Source: Belliella kenyensis (GTDB lineage Bacteria > Bacteroidota > Bacteroidia > Cytophagales > Cyclobacteriaceae). From it: a DNA stretch of 64,000 bases. The DNA lies in NCBI RefSeq assembly GCF_022549675.1, contig NZ_JAKZGR010000009.1, positions 124,001 to 188,000 on the forward strand, in the 5' to 3' direction. This document shows, piece after piece, positions 1 to 10,275 of this stretch. Numbering within the stretch: position 1 is the first letter of the stretch; each line of letters begins with the position of its first letter. Below the pieces are notes generated by a model, which was given only the letters and a program-made list of their open reading frames with translations, was not told the DNA's origin and made no database searches. A program made the translations under genes and the position numbers.

Positions 1-1
1 A

Positions 2-253
2 GAAGTGAAGAGTCGTAGAGTTGGTGGTGCTACTTTCCAGGTCCCAATGGAAGTTAGACCTGAAAGAAAGTTGTCCCTAGGAATCAAGTGGATGATCACT
101 TATGCCAGAAGAAGGGGTGAGAAAACTATGATGGATAGACTTGCAGGTGAAATCATCTCCGCGTCAAAAGGAGAAGGTGCGGCTGTCAAGAAGAAAGACG
201 ATACACATAGAATGGCTGAAGCTAATAAAGCATTCTCACACTTTAGATTTTAA
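2..253 (+). CDS. rpsG: 30S ribosomal protein S7, C-terminal part
   Basis: The frame is open from the window edge and ends at TAA 253, so the N-terminal half lies outside. The visible C-terminal half has the conserved S7 block [13 protein letters not shown] followed by EVRPERK, then the [14 protein letters not shown]-type tail that contacts the 16S rRNA 3' domain of the small-subunit head. A GTG at position 5 is an internal valine codon, not a start. It lies 5 nt ahead of fusA, the usual str-operon order. Confidence 0.97.
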   Translation, partial: EVKSRRVGGATFQVPMEVRPERKLSLGIKWMITYARRRGEKTMMDRLAGEIISASKGEGAAVKKKDDTHRMAEANKAFSHFRF

Positions 254-258
254 TTGAA

Positions 259-2382
259 ATGGCAACAAGAGACTTAAAATATACAAGAAACATCGGTATT
301 GCTGCGCACATTGATGCTGGTAAGACTACCACAACGGAACGTATCCTTTTTTATTCTGGTGTCAGCCACAAAATCGGTGAAGTTCACGACGGTGCAGCTA
401 CCATGGACTGGATGGCTCAAGAGCAGGAGAGAGGTATTACTATTACTTCTGCTGCTACCACTGTTTTTTGGAATTACAGAGACAATAAGTACCAAATCAA
501 TATCATCGACACTCCAGGTCACGTTGACTTTACAGTTGAAGTAAACCGTTCCCTTAGAATTTTGGATGGGTTGGTGTTCCTTTTCAGTGCTGTAGATGGT
601 GTAGAGCCGCAGTCTGAAACCAACTGGAGATTAGCTGATAATTATAAAGTTGCTCGTATCGGATTCGTCAACAAGATGGATCGTTCAGGAGCTAACTTCC
701 TCGATGTTTGTAAGCAAGTGAAAGAGATGCTTGGAAGCCATGCGGTTCCTTTGCAGCTTCCTATCGGTGCTGAAGATAAATTTAGAGGGGTTGTTGATTT
801 GATCAACAATAGAGCAATCGTGTGGAATGAGGATGATTTCGGAATGACTTTCGAAGAAGTTCCAATTCCTGAAGATATGCTTGATGAAGTGGCAGAATAC
901 AGAGAATATTTACTGGAATCTGTTGCTGAATTTGACGAATCTTTGATGGAAAAATTCTTCGAAGATTCCAATTCAATTACTGAAGCAGAAATTCTTAGTG
1001 CGCTTAGACAAGCTACCATTGCTATGAAAGTGGTTCCTATGGTTTGTGGATCATCTTTCAAAAACAAAGGTGTTCAAACAATGCTTGATTTAGTAATGGA
1101 ATTATTACCTTCTCCTCTAGATAAGGATGATATCATTGGTCATTCGTTAGAAGATGAAGAAAAAGAAATCAAAATTGCTCCAGATGAAAACGAGCCGTTT
1201 ACTGGACTTGCTTTCAAAATCGCAACTGATCCATTCGTGGGTAGGTTGTGCTTTGTAAGAGCATACTCAGGTGTTCTAGAATCTGGATCTTACGTATTCA
1301 ATAGCCGTTCTGGTAACAAAGAACGTATATCTAGGGTCTTCCAAATGCATGCTAATAAGCAAAATCAAATTCCTAGATTGGTAGCTGGTGATATTGGAGC
1401 TGTTGTAGGTTTCAAAGACATCAAAACAGGTGATACGCTTTGTGATGAAAAGCGTAAGGTTGTTCTTGAGTCAATGATTTTCCCAGAACCAGTTATCGGA
1501 TATGCTATTGAGCCTAAAACTCAAGCGGATGCGGATAAACTAGGTATGGCGATTGCTAAATTGGTAGAAGAAGATCCTACTCTAGTAGTAAATACTGATC
1601 ATGAAACTGGTCAGACGATTCTTAGAGGTATGGGTGAGCTTCACCTCGATATTATCATTGATAGATTAAAGAGAGAATTCAAGGTTGAGATCAACCAAGG
1701 AGCTCCTCAAGTTGCTTACAAAGAAGCTTTGTTCTCTAATGTGGAGCATAAAGAAGTATATAAAAAGCAGTCTGGTGGTAAAGGTAAATTCGCTGACATT
1801 GTATTTGAATTAGGTCCAAAGGATCCAGATCCAGAGACAAATGAAATCAAGCCAGGACTTGACTTTGTGAATGGTATCGTAGGTGGTGTTATTCCTAAAG
1901 AATTCATCCCTGCTATCCAGAAAGGATTCGCAGAGGCGATGAAAAATGGTCCATTGGCAGGTTACCCTGTTGAGGCTATGAAAGTAAGATTATTCCATGG
2001 TTCATTCCACGATGTCGATTCTGATGCATTGTCATTTGAATTGGCAGCACGAATTGGTTTCAAAGAAGCTGCAAGAAAGGCTAAGCCTCAGTTACTTGAG
2101 CCAATCATGGCTGTAGACGTAGTTACTCCTGATGAGTATACTGGTCCAATTACGGGTGATTTGAATAGAAGGAGAGGTTTGATGAAAGGTATGGATACAA
2201 AAGGATCCTCCACTGTAGTTAAAGCTAGCGTTCCTCTATCAGAATTGTTCGGTTACGTTACGGATTTGAGAACAATCACTTCCGGTAGAGCAACCGCTTC
2301 ACTTACCTTCTCACATTATGAGCCTGTACCAAACAATATCGCTGAGGCGGTTATTGCGAAAGTAAAAGGTGAAAAAGCCTAA
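259..2382 (+). CDS. fusA: Elongation factor G
   Basis: Translocase GTPase that moves tRNA-mRNA after peptide bond formation. At 707 aa it has the normal bacterial length. The G1 loop AHIDAGKT is at residues 16-23, the switch II DTPGH near residue 90 and NKMD near residue 143. Domains II-V follow, with the [10 protein letters not shown] stretch and the conserved C-terminal region. ATG 259 is 5 nt after rpsG. No tuf gene follows, as expected in Bacteroidota, where tuf lies elsewhere. Confidence 0.98.
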   Translation: MATRDLKYTRNIGIAAHIDAGKTTTTERILFYSGVSHKIGEVHDGAATMDWMAQEQERGITITSAATTVFWNYRDNKYQINIIDTPGHVDFTVEVNRSLRILDGLVFLFSAVDGVEPQSETNWRLADNYKVARIGFVNKMDRSGANFLDVCKQVKEMLGSHAVPLQLPIGAEDKFRGVVDLINNRAIVWNEDDFGMTFEEVPIPEDMLDEVAEYREYLLESVAEFDESLMEKFFEDSNSITEAEILSALRQATIAMKVVPMVCGSSFKNKGVQTMLDLVMELLPSPLDKDDIIGHSLEDEEKEIKIAPDENEPFTGLAFKIATDPFVGRLCFVRAYSGVLESGSYVFNSRSGNKERISRVFQMHANKQNQIPRLVAGDIGAVVGFKDIKTGDTLCDEKRKVVLESMIFPEPVIGYAIEPKTQADADKLGMAIAKLVEEDPTLVVNTDHETGQTILRGMGELHLDIIIDRLKREFKVEINQGAPQVAYKEALFSNVEHKEVYKKQSGGKGKFADIVFELGPKDPDPETNEIKPGLDFVNGIVGGVIPKEFIPAIQKGFAEAMKNGPLAGYPVEAMKVRLFHGSFHDVDSDALSFELAARIGFKEAARKAKPQLLEPIMAVDVVTPDEYTGPITGDLNRRRGLMKGMDTKGSSTVVKASVPLSELFGYVTDLRTITSGRATASLTFSHYEPVPNNIAEAVIAKVKGEKA

Positions 2383-2395
2383 ATTCTAATTGAAA

Positions 2396-2701
2396 ATGAA
2401 TCAGAAAATCAGAATAAAATTAAAATCATACGATCATAGCCTGGTGGATAAGTCATCAGAGAAAATCGTTAAAGCTGTAAAAGCTACAGGTGCAATCGTA
2501 GTTGGACCGATTCCTTTGCCTACTAAGAAGGAAAAGTTTACTGTATTGAAATCACCACACGTGAATAAGAAAGCTAGAGATCAATATCAACTTTGTACAT
2601 ACAAAAGATTGGTAGATATCTACAGCAACAGCTCAAAGACTGTTGATGCTTTGATGAAAATCGAACTTCCTAGTGGAGTTGATGTTGAAATCAAAGTCTG
2701 A
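2396..2701 (+). CDS. rpsJ: 30S ribosomal protein S10
   Basis: 101-aa head protein of the small subunit, which also serves as NusE in antitermination. The start is ATG 2396 ([14 protein letters not shown]), the family's conserved N-terminus; an upstream in-frame TTG at 2390 would add two residues not found in the family. The VGPIPLPT and [11 protein letters not shown] motifs are present. It follows fusA by 13 nt and is cut off from rplC by a strong terminator, so here S10 belongs to the str transcript. Confidence 0.97.
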   Translation: MNQKIRIKLKSYDHSLVDKSSEKIVKAVKATGAIVVGPIPLPTKKEKFTVLKSPHVNKKARDQYQLCTYKRLVDIYSNSSKTVDALMKIELPSGVDVEIKV

Positions 2702-2724
2702 CGGATAAGAGATCAAAGTTTTGG

Positions 2725-2754
2725 AACCCTCTCAATGTTTTGGGAGGGTTTTTT
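2725..2754 (+). terminator. Rho-independent terminator after rpsJ
   Basis: An 11-bp stem (one G-U pair) at 2725-2735/2740-2750 with loop TGTT, followed by a six-T run at 2749-2754. It lies 24 nt after the rpsJ stop and separates the str genes from the S10-spc-alpha genes. Confidence 0.88.
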
Positions 2755-2860
2755 ATGTATTTAAAGCAGTATAGCTATATACATAGTTGATATTATTGAA
2801 TAAGTTTCTGGAATTTACCAAATTTTTTTTCGTAAATAATTGAAAATATTAAAGTTGGAG

Positions 2861-2891
2861 TTTGTAAGGTGGAATTTAATTTCTAACTTTG
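2861..2891 (+). promoter_or_regulatory. Bacteroidota-type promoter for rplC
   Basis: The -33 element TTTG at 2861-2864 and the -7 element TAACTTTG at 2884-2891 are separated by 19 nt. This matches the primary sigma consensus of Bacteroidota (TTTG / TAnnTTTG). The start point would fall near 2898, about 55 nt before the rplC ATG. Confidence 0.75.
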
Positions 2892-2907
2892 CAGTCCTTA
2901 AAAAGGG

Positions 2908-2929
2908 CACAAGTGCGTAAGACCTTGTG
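2908..2929 (+). promoter_or_regulatory. Leader hairpin in the rplC 5' UTR
   Basis: CACAAG (2908-2913) pairs with CTTGTG (2924-2929) in the short leader between the promoter and rplC. It may be a ribosomal-protein autoregulatory structure, since L4 controls this operon in other phyla. I do not recognise a named leader family, so the regulatory role is inference. Confidence 0.3.
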
Positions 2930-2953
2930 TATAATTATATTATATATCAGAAG

Positions 2954-3586
2954 ATGTCTGGAATAATAGGTAAAAAAGTAGGAATGACTAGCATTTTTAG
3001 TGCCGATGGACGTAATGTCGCATGCACGCTAATAGAAGCTGGTCCTTGCGTAGTGACGCAAGTAAAAAATGTTGAAACAGACGGGTACAACGCTGTTCAA
3101 TTGGCATATGGTGAGCGTAAGGAGAAAAACACTCCAAAGCCACTTATCGGGCATTTCAAAAAAGCCGGTACTACGCCAAAGCAGAAAGTTGTTGAATTCA
3201 GGGACTTTAGGGTCGAATTCGAAGGTCAGGTTGATCTTGGAAAAACTGTAGAAGCCGGTCAAGTATTCGTAGAAGGTGACTTCGTCGATGCTATTGGTAC
3301 TTCCAAAGGAAAAGGTTTCCAAGGTGTAGTTAAGCGTCATGGTTTTGGTGGTGTGGGTGGTCAAACTCACGGTCAGCACAACAGACAGAGACACCCTGGT
3401 TCCATTGGTGCTTGTTCTTGGCCTTCAAGAGTATTCAAAGGCATGAGAATGGCAGGTAGAATGGGAGGAGATAGAGTAAAGGTGATCAACTTGAAAGTGT
3501 TGAAAATCTATCCAGAAAAGAACTTGCTTTTAGTAAGTGGATCTGTCCCTGGACCAAAAAATTCTTTCGTTATTCTAGAGAAGTAA
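2954..3586 (+). CDS. rplC: 50S ribosomal protein L3
   Basis: 210-aa protein near the peptidyl transferase centre. The start is ATG 2954 ([12 protein letters not shown]), the conserved N-terminus; a longer in-frame reading from TTG 2927 would run back into the leader hairpin. The central glycine- and histidine-rich loop ([12 protein letters not shown], then GGQTHGQ and [16 protein letters not shown]) is the extended finger that reaches the catalytic centre. It is the first gene of the long r-protein transcript and lies 4 nt before rplD. Confidence 0.97.
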   Translation: MSGIIGKKVGMTSIFSADGRNVACTLIEAGPCVVTQVKNVETDGYNAVQLAYGERKEKNTPKPLIGHFKKAGTTPKQKVVEFRDFRVEFEGQVDLGKTVEAGQVFVEGDFVDAIGTSKGKGFQGVVKRHGFGGVGGQTHGQHNRQRHPGSIGACSWPSRVFKGMRMAGRMGGDRVKVINLKVLKIYPEKNLLLVSGSVPGPKNSFVILEK

Positions 3587-3590
3587 GACA

Positions 3591-4220
3591 ATGGAATTAG
3601 CAGTATTAAAACATAACGGCGAAGAGACAGGTAGAAACGTAACGCTTTCCGATGATATTTTTGGTATCGAACCAAATGATCACGCAATCTACCTTGATGT
3701 TAAACAGTTTTTGGCGAACCAAAGACAAGGAACACATAAGTCAAAAGAGAGAAATGAAATTGCTGGATCTACTAAGAAGATCAAAAAGCAAAAAGGCACT
3801 GGCGGAGCTAGAGCTGGTTCTATAAAATCTCCTGTGTTCAGAGGTGGGGGTAGAGTATTCGGTCCAAGACCAAGAAATTACTCTTTCAAATTGAACAAAA
3901 AATTGAAGCAAGTAGCGAGAAAATCAGCACTTTCTTATAAAGTTAAAGAGAATAGCCTAATGGTAGTTGAAAATGTATCTTTTGATGCACCAAAGACCAA
4001 GGATTATTTAGCTTTTTTAAGTGGACTTTCTTTGGTAGACAAGAAAACACTTCTTGTAGTACCTGCAAATGAGAAGAATGTATTCTTATCAAGCAGAAAT
4101 CTACCAAAAGCTAAGGTTGTTTCAGTGAACGATGTAAACACTTACGAATTGCTTAATGCAGACAACTTGATGTTGTGCGAAGGTTCAGTAAGTATTTTGG
4201 AAAACTTATTATCGAAGTAA
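3591..4220 (+). CDS. rplD: 50S ribosomal protein L4
   Basis: 209-aa protein lining the exit tunnel. The loop GTGGARAGSIKSPVFRGGG with the following FGPRPRNYSFKLNKK is the L4 tunnel extension where macrolide-resistance changes occur in other bacteria. It sits between L3 and L23 with 4-nt gaps. L4 is the usual autogenous regulator of this operon, so it is the natural candidate ligand for the leader before rplC. Confidence 0.97.
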   Translation: MELAVLKHNGEETGRNVTLSDDIFGIEPNDHAIYLDVKQFLANQRQGTHKSKERNEIAGSTKKIKKQKGTGGARAGSIKSPVFRGGGRVFGPRPRNYSFKLNKKLKQVARKSALSYKVKENSLMVVENVSFDAPKTKDYLAFLSGLSLVDKKTLLVVPANEKNVFLSSRNLPKAKVVSVNDVNTYELLNADNLMLCEGSVSILENLLSK

Positions 4221-4224
4221 GACA

Positions 4225-4512
4225 ATGGAGATACTAAAAAAACCTTTGATCACAGAAAAGATCTCAGCCATGAATGAAAGTGGTGTATATGGATTTGTAG
4301 TTGAAAAAACTGCAAAGAAGCCAGAGATCAAGAGAGCTGTTGAAAAAATGTACGGTGTAAAAGTAGTAGACGTAAGAACTATGCGCTATGCAGGTAAGTC
4401 TAAGACAAGATACACGAAGTCAAAAGTTGTAAGTGGATTCACCAATGCCTTCAAAAAAGCAATCGTAAAGGTGGCTGAAGGAGAGGTAATCGATTTTTAC
4501 GGAGAAATTTAA
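4225..4512 (+). CDS. rplW: 50S ribosomal protein L23
   Basis: 95-aa protein at the tunnel exit that docks trigger factor and SRP. The start MEILKKPLITEK carries the family's PLITEK motif, and KMYGVKVVDVRT is the conserved central strand. The length is normal. It is 4 nt after rplD and 13 nt before rplB. Confidence 0.96.
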   Translation: MEILKKPLITEKISAMNESGVYGFVVEKTAKKPEIKRAVEKMYGVKVVDVRTMRYAGKSKTRYTKSKVVSGFTNAFKKAIVKVAEGEVIDFYGEI

Positions 4513-4525
4513 TTGAATCAAAATC

Positions 4526-5350
4526 ATGGCAGTTAAAAAATTAAAGCCTGTAACTCCAGGAACCAGATTTAGAGTAGCACCGGCATTTGATGAGATTACA
4601 GCATCAAAGCCAGAAAAGTCTCTATTGGCTCCGTTGAAGAAATCAGGTGGTAGAAATAATGTAGGTAAAATGACCTCTCGATATATCGGAGGTGGCCATA
4701 AAAGAAGACTTAGAATCGTAGATTTTAAGAGGACTAAATTTGGAGTACCAGCGGTAGTGAAATCTATCGAGTATGATCCAAATAGAACTGCTCGTCTTGC
4801 ATTACTTTATTATGTAGATGGAGCAAAAGCTTACATTATTGCCCCGGAAGGTTTGCAAGTAGGACAAACAGTGATTTCCGGTGAGAGTGTAGCTCCAGAA
4901 GTGGGCAACGCTATGCAATTGGTAAATATCCCTTTGGGTACTGTAGTACACAACATAGAGTTGAAGCCTGGTAAAGGTGGTGCTATGGCAAGAAGTGCTG
5001 GTGGATATGCTCAAGTAGTAGCTAGAGATGGTAAATACGTTACCGTAAAGCTTCCTTCAGGAGAAATGAGACTAGTTCTTGGTGTTTGTATGGCGACTAT
5101 CGGTGTAGTTTCCAACGGGGATCACATGAACGTGGTATTAGGTAAGGCTGGTAGAAAGCGCTGGTTAGGAAGAAGACCTAGAACAAGAGGTGTAGCTATG
5201 AACCCTGTAGATCACCCTATGGGTGGTGGTGAAGGACGTTCATCAGGTGGACATCCAAGATCTAGAACAGGTTTGCTTGCGAAAGGTAAGAAAACTAGGT
5301 CTCCTAAAAAGTATTCAAATAAATTCATTATCAGTAAAAGATCTAAATAA
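4526..5350 (+). CDS. rplB: 50S ribosomal protein L2
   Basis: 274-aa core protein needed for subunit association and peptidyl transfer. The motif [15 protein letters not shown] near residue 55 and the C-terminal block containing [16 protein letters not shown] hold the conserved histidine next to the catalytic centre. The lysine/arginine-rich tail ends [10 protein letters not shown]. It is followed 2 nt later by rpsS. Confidence 0.98.
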   Translation: MAVKKLKPVTPGTRFRVAPAFDEITASKPEKSLLAPLKKSGGRNNVGKMTSRYIGGGHKRRLRIVDFKRTKFGVPAVVKSIEYDPNRTARLALLYYVDGAKAYIIAPEGLQVGQTVISGESVAPEVGNAMQLVNIPLGTVVHNIELKPGKGGAMARSAGGYAQVVARDGKYVTVKLPSGEMRLVLGVCMATIGVVSNGDHMNVVLGKAGRKRWLGRRPRTRGVAMNPVDHPMGGGEGRSSGGHPRSRTGLLAKGKKTRSPKKYSNKFIISKRSK

Positions 5351-5352
5351 CT

Positions 5353-5631
5353 ATGGCACGTTCATTAAAGAAAGGTCCTTATATAGAACATCACTTGGCC
5401 AAAAAAGTGGATGCTATGAACGAGTCCGGAAAAAAGTCAGTAATCAAGACCTGGTCAAGAAGGTCAATGATTTCCCCGGATTTCGTAGGTCATACCTTTG
5501 CTGTGCATAATGGAAATAAATTTATTCCTGTATTTGTAACAGACAATATGGTAGGCCATAAGTTGGGAGAATTTGCTCCAACAAGAAACTTTAGAGGTCA
5601 CATTGCCAAAAAAGACAAAGGGAAGAGATAA
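5353..5631 (+). CDS. rpsS: 30S ribosomal protein S19
   Basis: 92-aa head protein that forms a heterodimer with S13 near the A and P sites. [11 protein letters not shown] at the start, and [20 protein letters not shown] with [13 protein letters not shown], are family signatures. It is tightly packed between rplB and rplV. Confidence 0.97.
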   Translation: MARSLKKGPYIEHHLAKKVDAMNESGKKSVIKTWSRRSMISPDFVGHTFAVHNGNKFIPVFVTDNMVGHKLGEFAPTRNFRGHIAKKDKGKR

Positions 5632-5633
5632 TC

Positions 5634-6023
5634 ATGGAAGCAATAGCAAGATTAAATAACGTTCCTACTTCTACTCGCAAAATGAGATTGGTAGCTGACC
5701 TCGTGAGAGGTAAAAGGGTAGGACACGCACTAAGTATATTGAAGTTTACACCAAATCATGGTTCTATTAAATTAGAAAAACTTCTTCTTTCTGCAGTGGC
5801 TAACTGGCAGGCAAAGAATCCAGATGAAAAACTTGAAGAAGCTGATCTTTATATCAAAACTATTCAGGTAGATGGTGGTCGTATGTTGAAAAGACTAAGA
5901 CCTGCACCTCAAGGAAGGGCACACAGAATTCGTAAAAGATCAAATCATGTGACTTTAGTAGTTGATGCTTTCAACTCAACTGTTACCGCTGATGAAGTAG
6001 AAACAAAAGAAAACTCTAATTAA
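5634..6023 (+). CDS. rplV: 50S ribosomal protein L22
   Basis: 129-aa tunnel protein. [17 protein letters not shown] at the N-terminus and the beta-hairpin region around [20 protein letters not shown] match the family; the hairpin tip meets L4 at the tunnel constriction. It ends in a short acidic tail (VETKENSN). It is 2 nt after rpsS. Confidence 0.97.
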   Translation: MEAIARLNNVPTSTRKMRLVADLVRGKRVGHALSILKFTPNHGSIKLEKLLLSAVANWQAKNPDEKLEEADLYIKTIQVDGGRMLKRLRPAPQGRAHRIRKRSNHVTLVVDAFNSTVTADEVETKENSN

Positions 6024-6032
6024 GATTAGACT

Positions 6033-6764
6033 ATGGGACAAAAAATAAACCCTATTGGTTTTAGACTTGGTGTAGTCAAAGGTTGGGATTCTAACTGGTA
6101 TGGTGGAAAGGACTTTGCTGACAAATTATACGAAGATCAGCAAATCCGTAAGTACGTCAATGCAAGAATTCCAAAAGGTGGTATCTCTAAAGTTATCATT
6201 GAAAGAACTTTGAAAAGAATCACCCTTACTATCCATACTGCTAGACCAGGTGTAGTGATAGGAAAAGGTGGTGCTGAAGTTGATAAACTTAAAGAGGAGT
6301 TGAAAAAATTGACCAGCAAAGATGTTCAGATAAACATTTTTGAAATCAAACGTCCAGAATTGGATGCTAAATTGGTCGGTGAATCAATAGCTCAACAGCT
6401 ACAAGCTCGTATCTCATTCAGAAGAGCTATGAAGCAATCTATCGCAGCAGCAATCAGAGTAGGTGCTGAAGGTATCAAAGTAAAGCTTTCTGGTCGTTTG
6501 GGTGGTGCTGAAATGGCAAGATCTGAAATGTATAAAGAAGGAAGAATTCCTTTGCATACATTGAGAGCTGATATTGACTATGCAATCTCTGAAGCCAATA
6601 CCGTCTATGGTATCATAGGTATCAAAGTTTGGATATTCAAAGGAGAAGTTTATGGAAAGAGAGATCTTTCTCCAAACGTAGGAGCTGCAAACGAGCCAAA
6701 AGGTGGAAACACTAGAGGTAAGAGAAGAGAAGGCGGCCCAAAAAGAAGAAAGAGAAATAACTAA
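6033..6764 (+). CDS. rpsC: 30S ribosomal protein S3
   Basis: 243-aa protein at the mRNA entry channel. [13 protein letters not shown] starts it, the type-2 KH domain with [16 protein letters not shown] is near residues 68-85, and the C-terminal S3 domain has [22 protein letters not shown]. The tail is strongly basic ([14 protein letters not shown]). It is followed 23 nt later by rplP. Confidence 0.98.
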   Translation: MGQKINPIGFRLGVVKGWDSNWYGGKDFADKLYEDQQIRKYVNARIPKGGISKVIIERTLKRITLTIHTARPGVVIGKGGAEVDKLKEELKKLTSKDVQINIFEIKRPELDAKLVGESIAQQLQARISFRRAMKQSIAAAIRVGAEGIKVKLSGRLGGAEMARSEMYKEGRIPLHTLRADIDYAISEANTVYGIIGIKVWIFKGEVYGKRDLSPNVGAANEPKGGNTRGKRREGGPKRRKRNN

Positions 6765-6787
6765 TTTTCACCCCTAAGTGAGAAATC

Positions 6788-7207
6788 ATGTTACAGCCAA
6801 AAAGAACTAAATATAGAAAAATGCACAAGGGCAGAGTCAAAGGCATTGCACAAAGAGGGCACACGCTTTCTTTTGGCAACTTTGGCATCAAATCCCTTGA
6901 AGCTGGATGGATAACCTCTCGTCAGATTGAAGCGGCTCGTATCGCAATGACAAGAGCAATGAAAAGAGAAGGTCAGGTTTGGATTAGGATATTCCCTGAC
7001 AAACCTATCACTAAGAAACCTGCAGAGGTTCGTATGGGTAAAGGTAAAGGTGCGCCTGAATACTGGGTTGCAGTAATCAAGCCAGGAACAATCCTTTTTG
7101 AAGCAACAGGAGTGAGTGTTGAAGTAGCTAGAGAAGCTTTGAGACTTGCACAGCAAAAACTACCTGTAAGTACAAATTTCGTGGTACGTAGAGATTACGT
7201 AGGATAA
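6788..7207 (+). CDS. rplP: 50S ribosomal protein L16
   Basis: 139-aa protein that positions A-site t[19 protein letters not shown] opens it, and the conserved arginine loop appears as [19 protein letters not shown]. The length is normal. Confidence 0.97.
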   Translation: MLQPKRTKYRKMHKGRVKGIAQRGHTLSFGNFGIKSLEAGWITSRQIEAARIAMTRAMKREGQVWIRIFPDKPITKKPAEVRMGKGKGAPEYWVAVIKPGTILFEATGVSVEVAREALRLAQQKLPVSTNFVVRRDYVG

Positions 7208-7215
7208 GAAAAGCT

Positions 7216-7410
7216 ATGAAAAATTCAGAAATCAAATCACTTTCTAAAAGTGAAATTATCGAGAAAATCGCCGCTGAGCAGACAAATTTAACAAAATTAC
7301 GTTTTGCCCATGCTATTTCTCCGATCGAAAATCCTAATCAAATTAAAGAGGTGAAGCGTACAATCGCGAGATTGAAGACAGCTTTGACCGCATTACAATT
7401 AGCTAAATAA
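7216..7410 (+). CDS. rpmC: 50S ribosomal protein L29
   Basis: 64-aa two-helix protein at the tunnel exit next to L23. The start [14 protein letters not shown] and the second helix [17 protein letters not shown] fit the family. It lies between rplP and rpsQ as in nearly all bacteria. Confidence 0.93.
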   Translation: MKNSEIKSLSKSEIIEKIAAEQTNLTKLRFAHAISPIENPNQIKEVKRTIARLKTALTALQLAK

Positions 7411-7418
7411 GAACAGAG

Positions 7419-7682
7419 ATGGCTACTACTGAGAGAAATCTACGTAAAGAAAGAATAGGAAAGGTAGTCAGCAACAAAATGGATAAGTCCATTACAGTTG
7501 CCGTAGAGAGAAGGGTAAAGCACCCAATCTATGGTAAGTTTGTTGCCAAGACTACAAAGTTTATGGTTCATGACGAGAAAAATGAGTGCCAGCAAGGCGA
7601 TCTTGTTAAGATAAGCGAAACTCGTCCGCTGAGTAAGAACAAGCGTTGGAGATTAGTAGAAATTATAGAAAAGGCTAAATAA
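7419..7682 (+). CDS. rpsQ: 30S ribosomal protein S17
   Basis: 87-aa OB-fold protein that binds 16S rRNA early in assembly. The signature [14 protein letters not shown] is followed by [15 protein letters not shown], then [18 protein letters not shown]. It is one base ahead of rplN. Confidence 0.97.
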   Translation: MATTERNLRKERIGKVVSNKMDKSITVAVERRVKHPIYGKFVAKTTKFMVHDEKNECQQGDLVKISETRPLSKNKRWRLVEIIEKAK

Positions 7683-7683
7683 C

Positions 7684-8052
7684 ATGATACAACAAGAATC
7701 CAGACTAAGCGTAGCGGATAATTCAGGTGCTAAAGAAGTGCTTGTAATCCGTGTATTGGGAGGAACCAAGAAAAGATATGCTTCTATTGGGGATAAAGTT
7801 GTAGTAACTGTTAAGTCCGCACTTTCTTCCAGCAACATGAAAAAAGGTACCGTTTCTAAAGCGGTTATCGTGAGAACGAAGAAAGAAATTAGAAGAAAAG
7901 ACGGTTCATATATCCGATTTGAAGATAATGCAGCAGTCCTTCTCAACAACAATGACGAACCAAGAGGTAGCCGTATATTCGGTCCTGTTGCTAGAGAGTT
8001 GAGAGAGAAGCAGTTTATGAAGATTGTATCTTTAGCCCCAGAAGTATTGTAA
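7684..8052 (+). CDS. rplN: 50S ribosomal protein L14
   Basis: 122-aa interface protein. [18 protein letters not shown] and the central [19 protein letters not shown] with [19 protein letters not shown] are the family motifs. It is 2 nt ahead of rplX. Confidence 0.98.
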   Translation: MIQQESRLSVADNSGAKEVLVIRVLGGTKKRYASIGDKVVVTVKSALSSSNMKKGTVSKAVIVRTKKEIRRKDGSYIRFEDNAAVLLNNNDEPRGSRIFGPVARELREKQFMKIVSLAPEVL

Positions 8053-8054
8053 TC

Positions 8055-8399
8055 ATGGAAAGAAAATTCAATAAACAACCCAAACTACACATCAAAACTG
8101 GTGATACTGTAAAGGTATTGACAGGTGATGATAAGGGTAAAACAGGCAAAGTGCTTTCTGTAAACCTTGAAAAAAGAAGAGCAATAGTAGAAGGAATTAA
8201 TATCGTAACCAAACACGTGAAACCTACCGCTACTAATCCTCAAGGTGGAATTGAAAAGAAAGAAGCATCTTTACATGTAAGTAACCTTAAGCTTGTAGAT
8301 CCAAAAACTGGCGATGCCACTAGGATCGGAAGGAAAAAAGGTGAAAATGGAAAATTAGTTAGATATTCTAAGAAAACTGGGGAGGTGATCAATGGCTAA
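8055..8399 (+). CDS. rplX: 50S ribosomal protein L24
   Basis: 114-aa assembly-initiator protein with a KOW motif: [20 protein letters not shown] at about residues 13-32. [17 protein letters not shown] is the conserved C-terminal half. Its stop overlaps the rplE start by 8 nt, which suggests translational coupling. Confidence 0.97.
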   Translation: MERKFNKQPKLHIKTGDTVKVLTGDDKGKTGKVLSVNLEKRRAIVEGINIVTKHVKPTATNPQGGIEKKEASLHVSNLKLVDPKTGDATRIGRKKGENGKLVRYSKKTGEVING

Positions 8400-8952
8400 T
8401 CCTAGAATGAAAGATAAGTACCTATCTGAGGTAGCTCCTGAATTGAAGGAAAAATTTCAGTATAAATCAGTAATGCAAGTACCAAAACTTACTAAGATTG
8501 TTCTTAACAAAGGTATTGGTGCAGCAGTAGCTGACAAGAAATTGGTAGATCAAGGTGTTGAAGAACTATCTCTTATCACTGGTCAGAAAGCTGTAGCGAC
8601 AAAGGCTAAAAATTCTATCTCTAACTTTAAGTTGAGAGAAGAAATGCCAATCGGAGCTAAAGTAACTTTGAGAGGTGACAAGATGTATGAATTCTTGGAT
8701 AGATTGACAACTGTAGCTCTTCCTCGTGTAAGAGACTTCAAAGGTATTAGTGATAAAGGCTTCGATGGAAGAGGGAATTATACTTTAGGTGTAACTGAAC
8801 AAATCATCTTTCCTGAAATCAGTATCGAAAAAGTAAACAGAATCTCTGGAATGGATATCACCTTCGTGACTACTGCACAGACAGATGAAGAAAGCTTTGC
8901 TTTGTTGAAAGCCTTCGGAATGCCTTTTATCAATAAAAATAATCAAGAATAA
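8392..8952 (+). CDS. rplE: 50S ribosomal protein L5
   Basis: 186-aa 5S-rRNA-binding protein of the central protuberance. [17 protein letters not shown] and the [20 protein letters not shown] segment are conserved. The ending [14 protein letters not shown] is typical. ATG 8392 overlaps rplX. Confidence 0.98.
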   Translation: MANPRMKDKYLSEVAPELKEKFQYKSVMQVPKLTKIVLNKGIGAAVADKKLVDQGVEELSLITGQKAVATKAKNSISNFKLREEMPIGAKVTLRGDKMYEFLDRLTTVALPRVRDFKGISDKGFDGRGNYTLGVTEQIIFPEISIEKVNRISGMDITFVTTAQTDEESFALLKAFGMPFINKNNQE

Positions 8953-8954
8953 TT

Positions 8955-9224
8955 ATGGCAAGAGAATCATTAAAAGCTCGTGAGAGAAAAAGAGAACGTC
9001 TTGTAGCCAAGTATGCTAAGAAAAGAGCAGAATTGAAAGCTGCCGGTGATTACGAAGCCTTGGACAAACTGCCTAGAAACGCCTCTCCTGTAAGACTTCA
9101 CAACAGATGTAAGTTGACAGGACGTCCAAAAGGTTACATGAGAAAATTTGGTATCAACAGGGTAACTTTCAGAGAAATGGCTTCTGCTGGAAAGATTCCT
9201 GGTGTGACTAAGTCAAGCTGGTAA
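8955..9224 (+). CDS. rpsN: 30S ribosomal protein S14, zinc-free (C-) form
   Basis: 89-aa S14. The C-terminal half [20 protein letters not shown] is conserved, but only one cysteine is present, so the CxxC...CxxC zinc ribbon of the short S14 form is absent. This is the zinc-independent class, common in Bacteroidota. It is 2 nt after rplE. An 83-nt gap with an internal promoter follows. Confidence 0.96.
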   Translation: MARESLKARERKRERLVAKYAKKRAELKAAGDYEALDKLPRNASPVRLHNRCKLTGRPKGYMRKFGINRVTFREMASAGKIPGVTKSSW

Positions 9225-9261
9225 AAATCGGACAAAAGTTTTTATTCTTAAAATCATTGTG

Positions 9262-9289
9262 TAACTTTGCACGCCCGTTAAGGGTGTGC
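9262..9289 (+). promoter_or_regulatory. Internal promoter and hairpin before rpsH
   Basis: A -7 element TAACTTTG at 9262-9269 lies 46 nt upstream of rpsH. Directly over the expected start point is an 8-bp stem (one G-U pair) at 9269-9276/9282-9289. The -33 region has only T-rich sequence. The same ten bases TAACTTTGCA occur before rplC. This would re-initiate transcription for the spc half of the cluster. Confidence 0.55.
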
Positions 9290-9307
9290 AGTTAGACTTA
9301 TATAAAT

Positions 9308-9703
9308 ATGACTGATCCAATAGCTGATTATTTGACCAGATTGAGAAATGCCATCAAGGCATCTCATAGAATCGTAGAGATTCCTGCTTCTAATATCAAA
9401 AAAGAATTGACAAAAGTTCTTTTTGATAAAGGATATATACAAAATTACAAGTTTGAAGAGAATGGTCCTCAAGGGACTATCAAAATTGCTTTGAAATATA
9501 ATCCTGCAACTAAGCAGAATGCAATCGTAAGCCTTGCTCGAGTGAGTAAGCCAGGTCTAAGAAAATATGTTAAACATGACGAATTGCCTAGAGTTATAAA
9601 CGGTCTAGGAATCGCCATTCTATCTACTTCCAAAGGAGTAATGTCTGATAAAGAGGCACGTACTGAAGGAATAGGTGGAGAAGTACTTTGTTACGTTTAT
9701 TAA
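9308..9703 (+). CDS. rpsH: 30S ribosomal protein S8
   Basis: 131-aa 16S-binding protein. It starts [15 protein letters not shown], and the C-terminal [15 protein letters not shown] with GGEVLCYVY holds the conserved S8 signature. S8 is the autogenous repressor of the spc operon in E. coli; the promoter-bearing gap just upstream makes a similar control point possible here. Confidence 0.97.
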   Translation: MTDPIADYLTRLRNAIKASHRIVEIPASNIKKELTKVLFDKGYIQNYKFEENGPQGTIKIALKYNPATKQNAIVSLARVSKPGLRKYVKHDELPRVINGLGIAILSTSKGVMSDKEARTEGIGGEVLCYVY

Positions 9704-9712
9704 TTAACCGTT

Positions 9713-10270
9713 ATGTCTAGAATAGGTAAAAAACCAATAAATCTACCAGCGGGTGTTACTGTAGACGTGTCAGCACACAATACTGTCACTGTTAAAGGTC
9801 CCAAAGGTACGCTAACTCAGGATGTGAATCCCGATATTACCGTTGCGGTTGAAGATAATCAAATTGTTGTTGCAAGACCTACAGAGTCTAAGAGACACAA
9901 GTCTCTTCACGGCCTTTATAGATCTTTGTTGAATAATATGGTTATCGGTGTCTCTGAAGGATACAAGAAAGACTTGGAATTGGTCGGTGTAGGTTACAAA
10001 GCCTCCAATCAAGGTCAAGTACTTGAGTTATCTTTAGGGTATTCGCACAGCATCTTTTTTGCACTTCCAGATTCAATTGCATTGAAGACGGAGACTCCTA
10101 AGGGTAAAAACCCAATAGTTTCTTTAGAAGGAATTGATAAAGAACTTATAGGACAAATAGCTGCAAAGATTAAGTCTCTACGTAAAGTGGAACCTTACAA
10201 AGGAAAAGGTGTTCGTTTCGTAGGTGAAATTGTAAGACGTAAAGCTGGTAAAACTGCTGGTAAAAAATAA
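9713..10270 (+). CDS. rplF: 50S ribosomal protein L6
   Basis: 185-aa two-domain protein near the sarcin-ricin loop. It starts [15 protein letters not shown], and the C-terminal signature [13 protein letters not shown] precedes a basic tail [11 protein letters not shown]. The length is normal. Confidence 0.97.
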   Translation: MSRIGKKPINLPAGVTVDVSAHNTVTVKGPKGTLTQDVNPDITVAVEDNQIVVARPTESKRHKSLHGLYRSLLNNMVIGVSEGYKKDLELVGVGYKASNQGQVLELSLGYSHSIFFALPDSIALKTETPKGKNPIVSLEGIDKELIGQIAAKIKSLRKVEPYKGKGVRFVGEIVRRKAGKTAGKK

Positions 10271-10275
10271 TTAAG

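Noticed and set aside
642-1067. 141-codon frame on the - strand within fusA
   Set aside because: It is the antisense shadow of a highly conserved gene; no motif, no start context, Ser/Ile-rich composition typical of such shadows.
2891-2953. Named ribosomal leader family in the rplC leader
   Set aside because: A hairpin is present, but I cannot match it to a known leader by reading; a covariance-model search would be needed.
5223-5510. 95-codon + frame across the rplB/rpsS junction
   Set aside because: It runs in another frame through two certain ribosomal genes and has no family features.
7653-8078. 141-codon - strand frame over rplN
   Set aside because: Antisense to rplN and the rplX start; no supporting signal.
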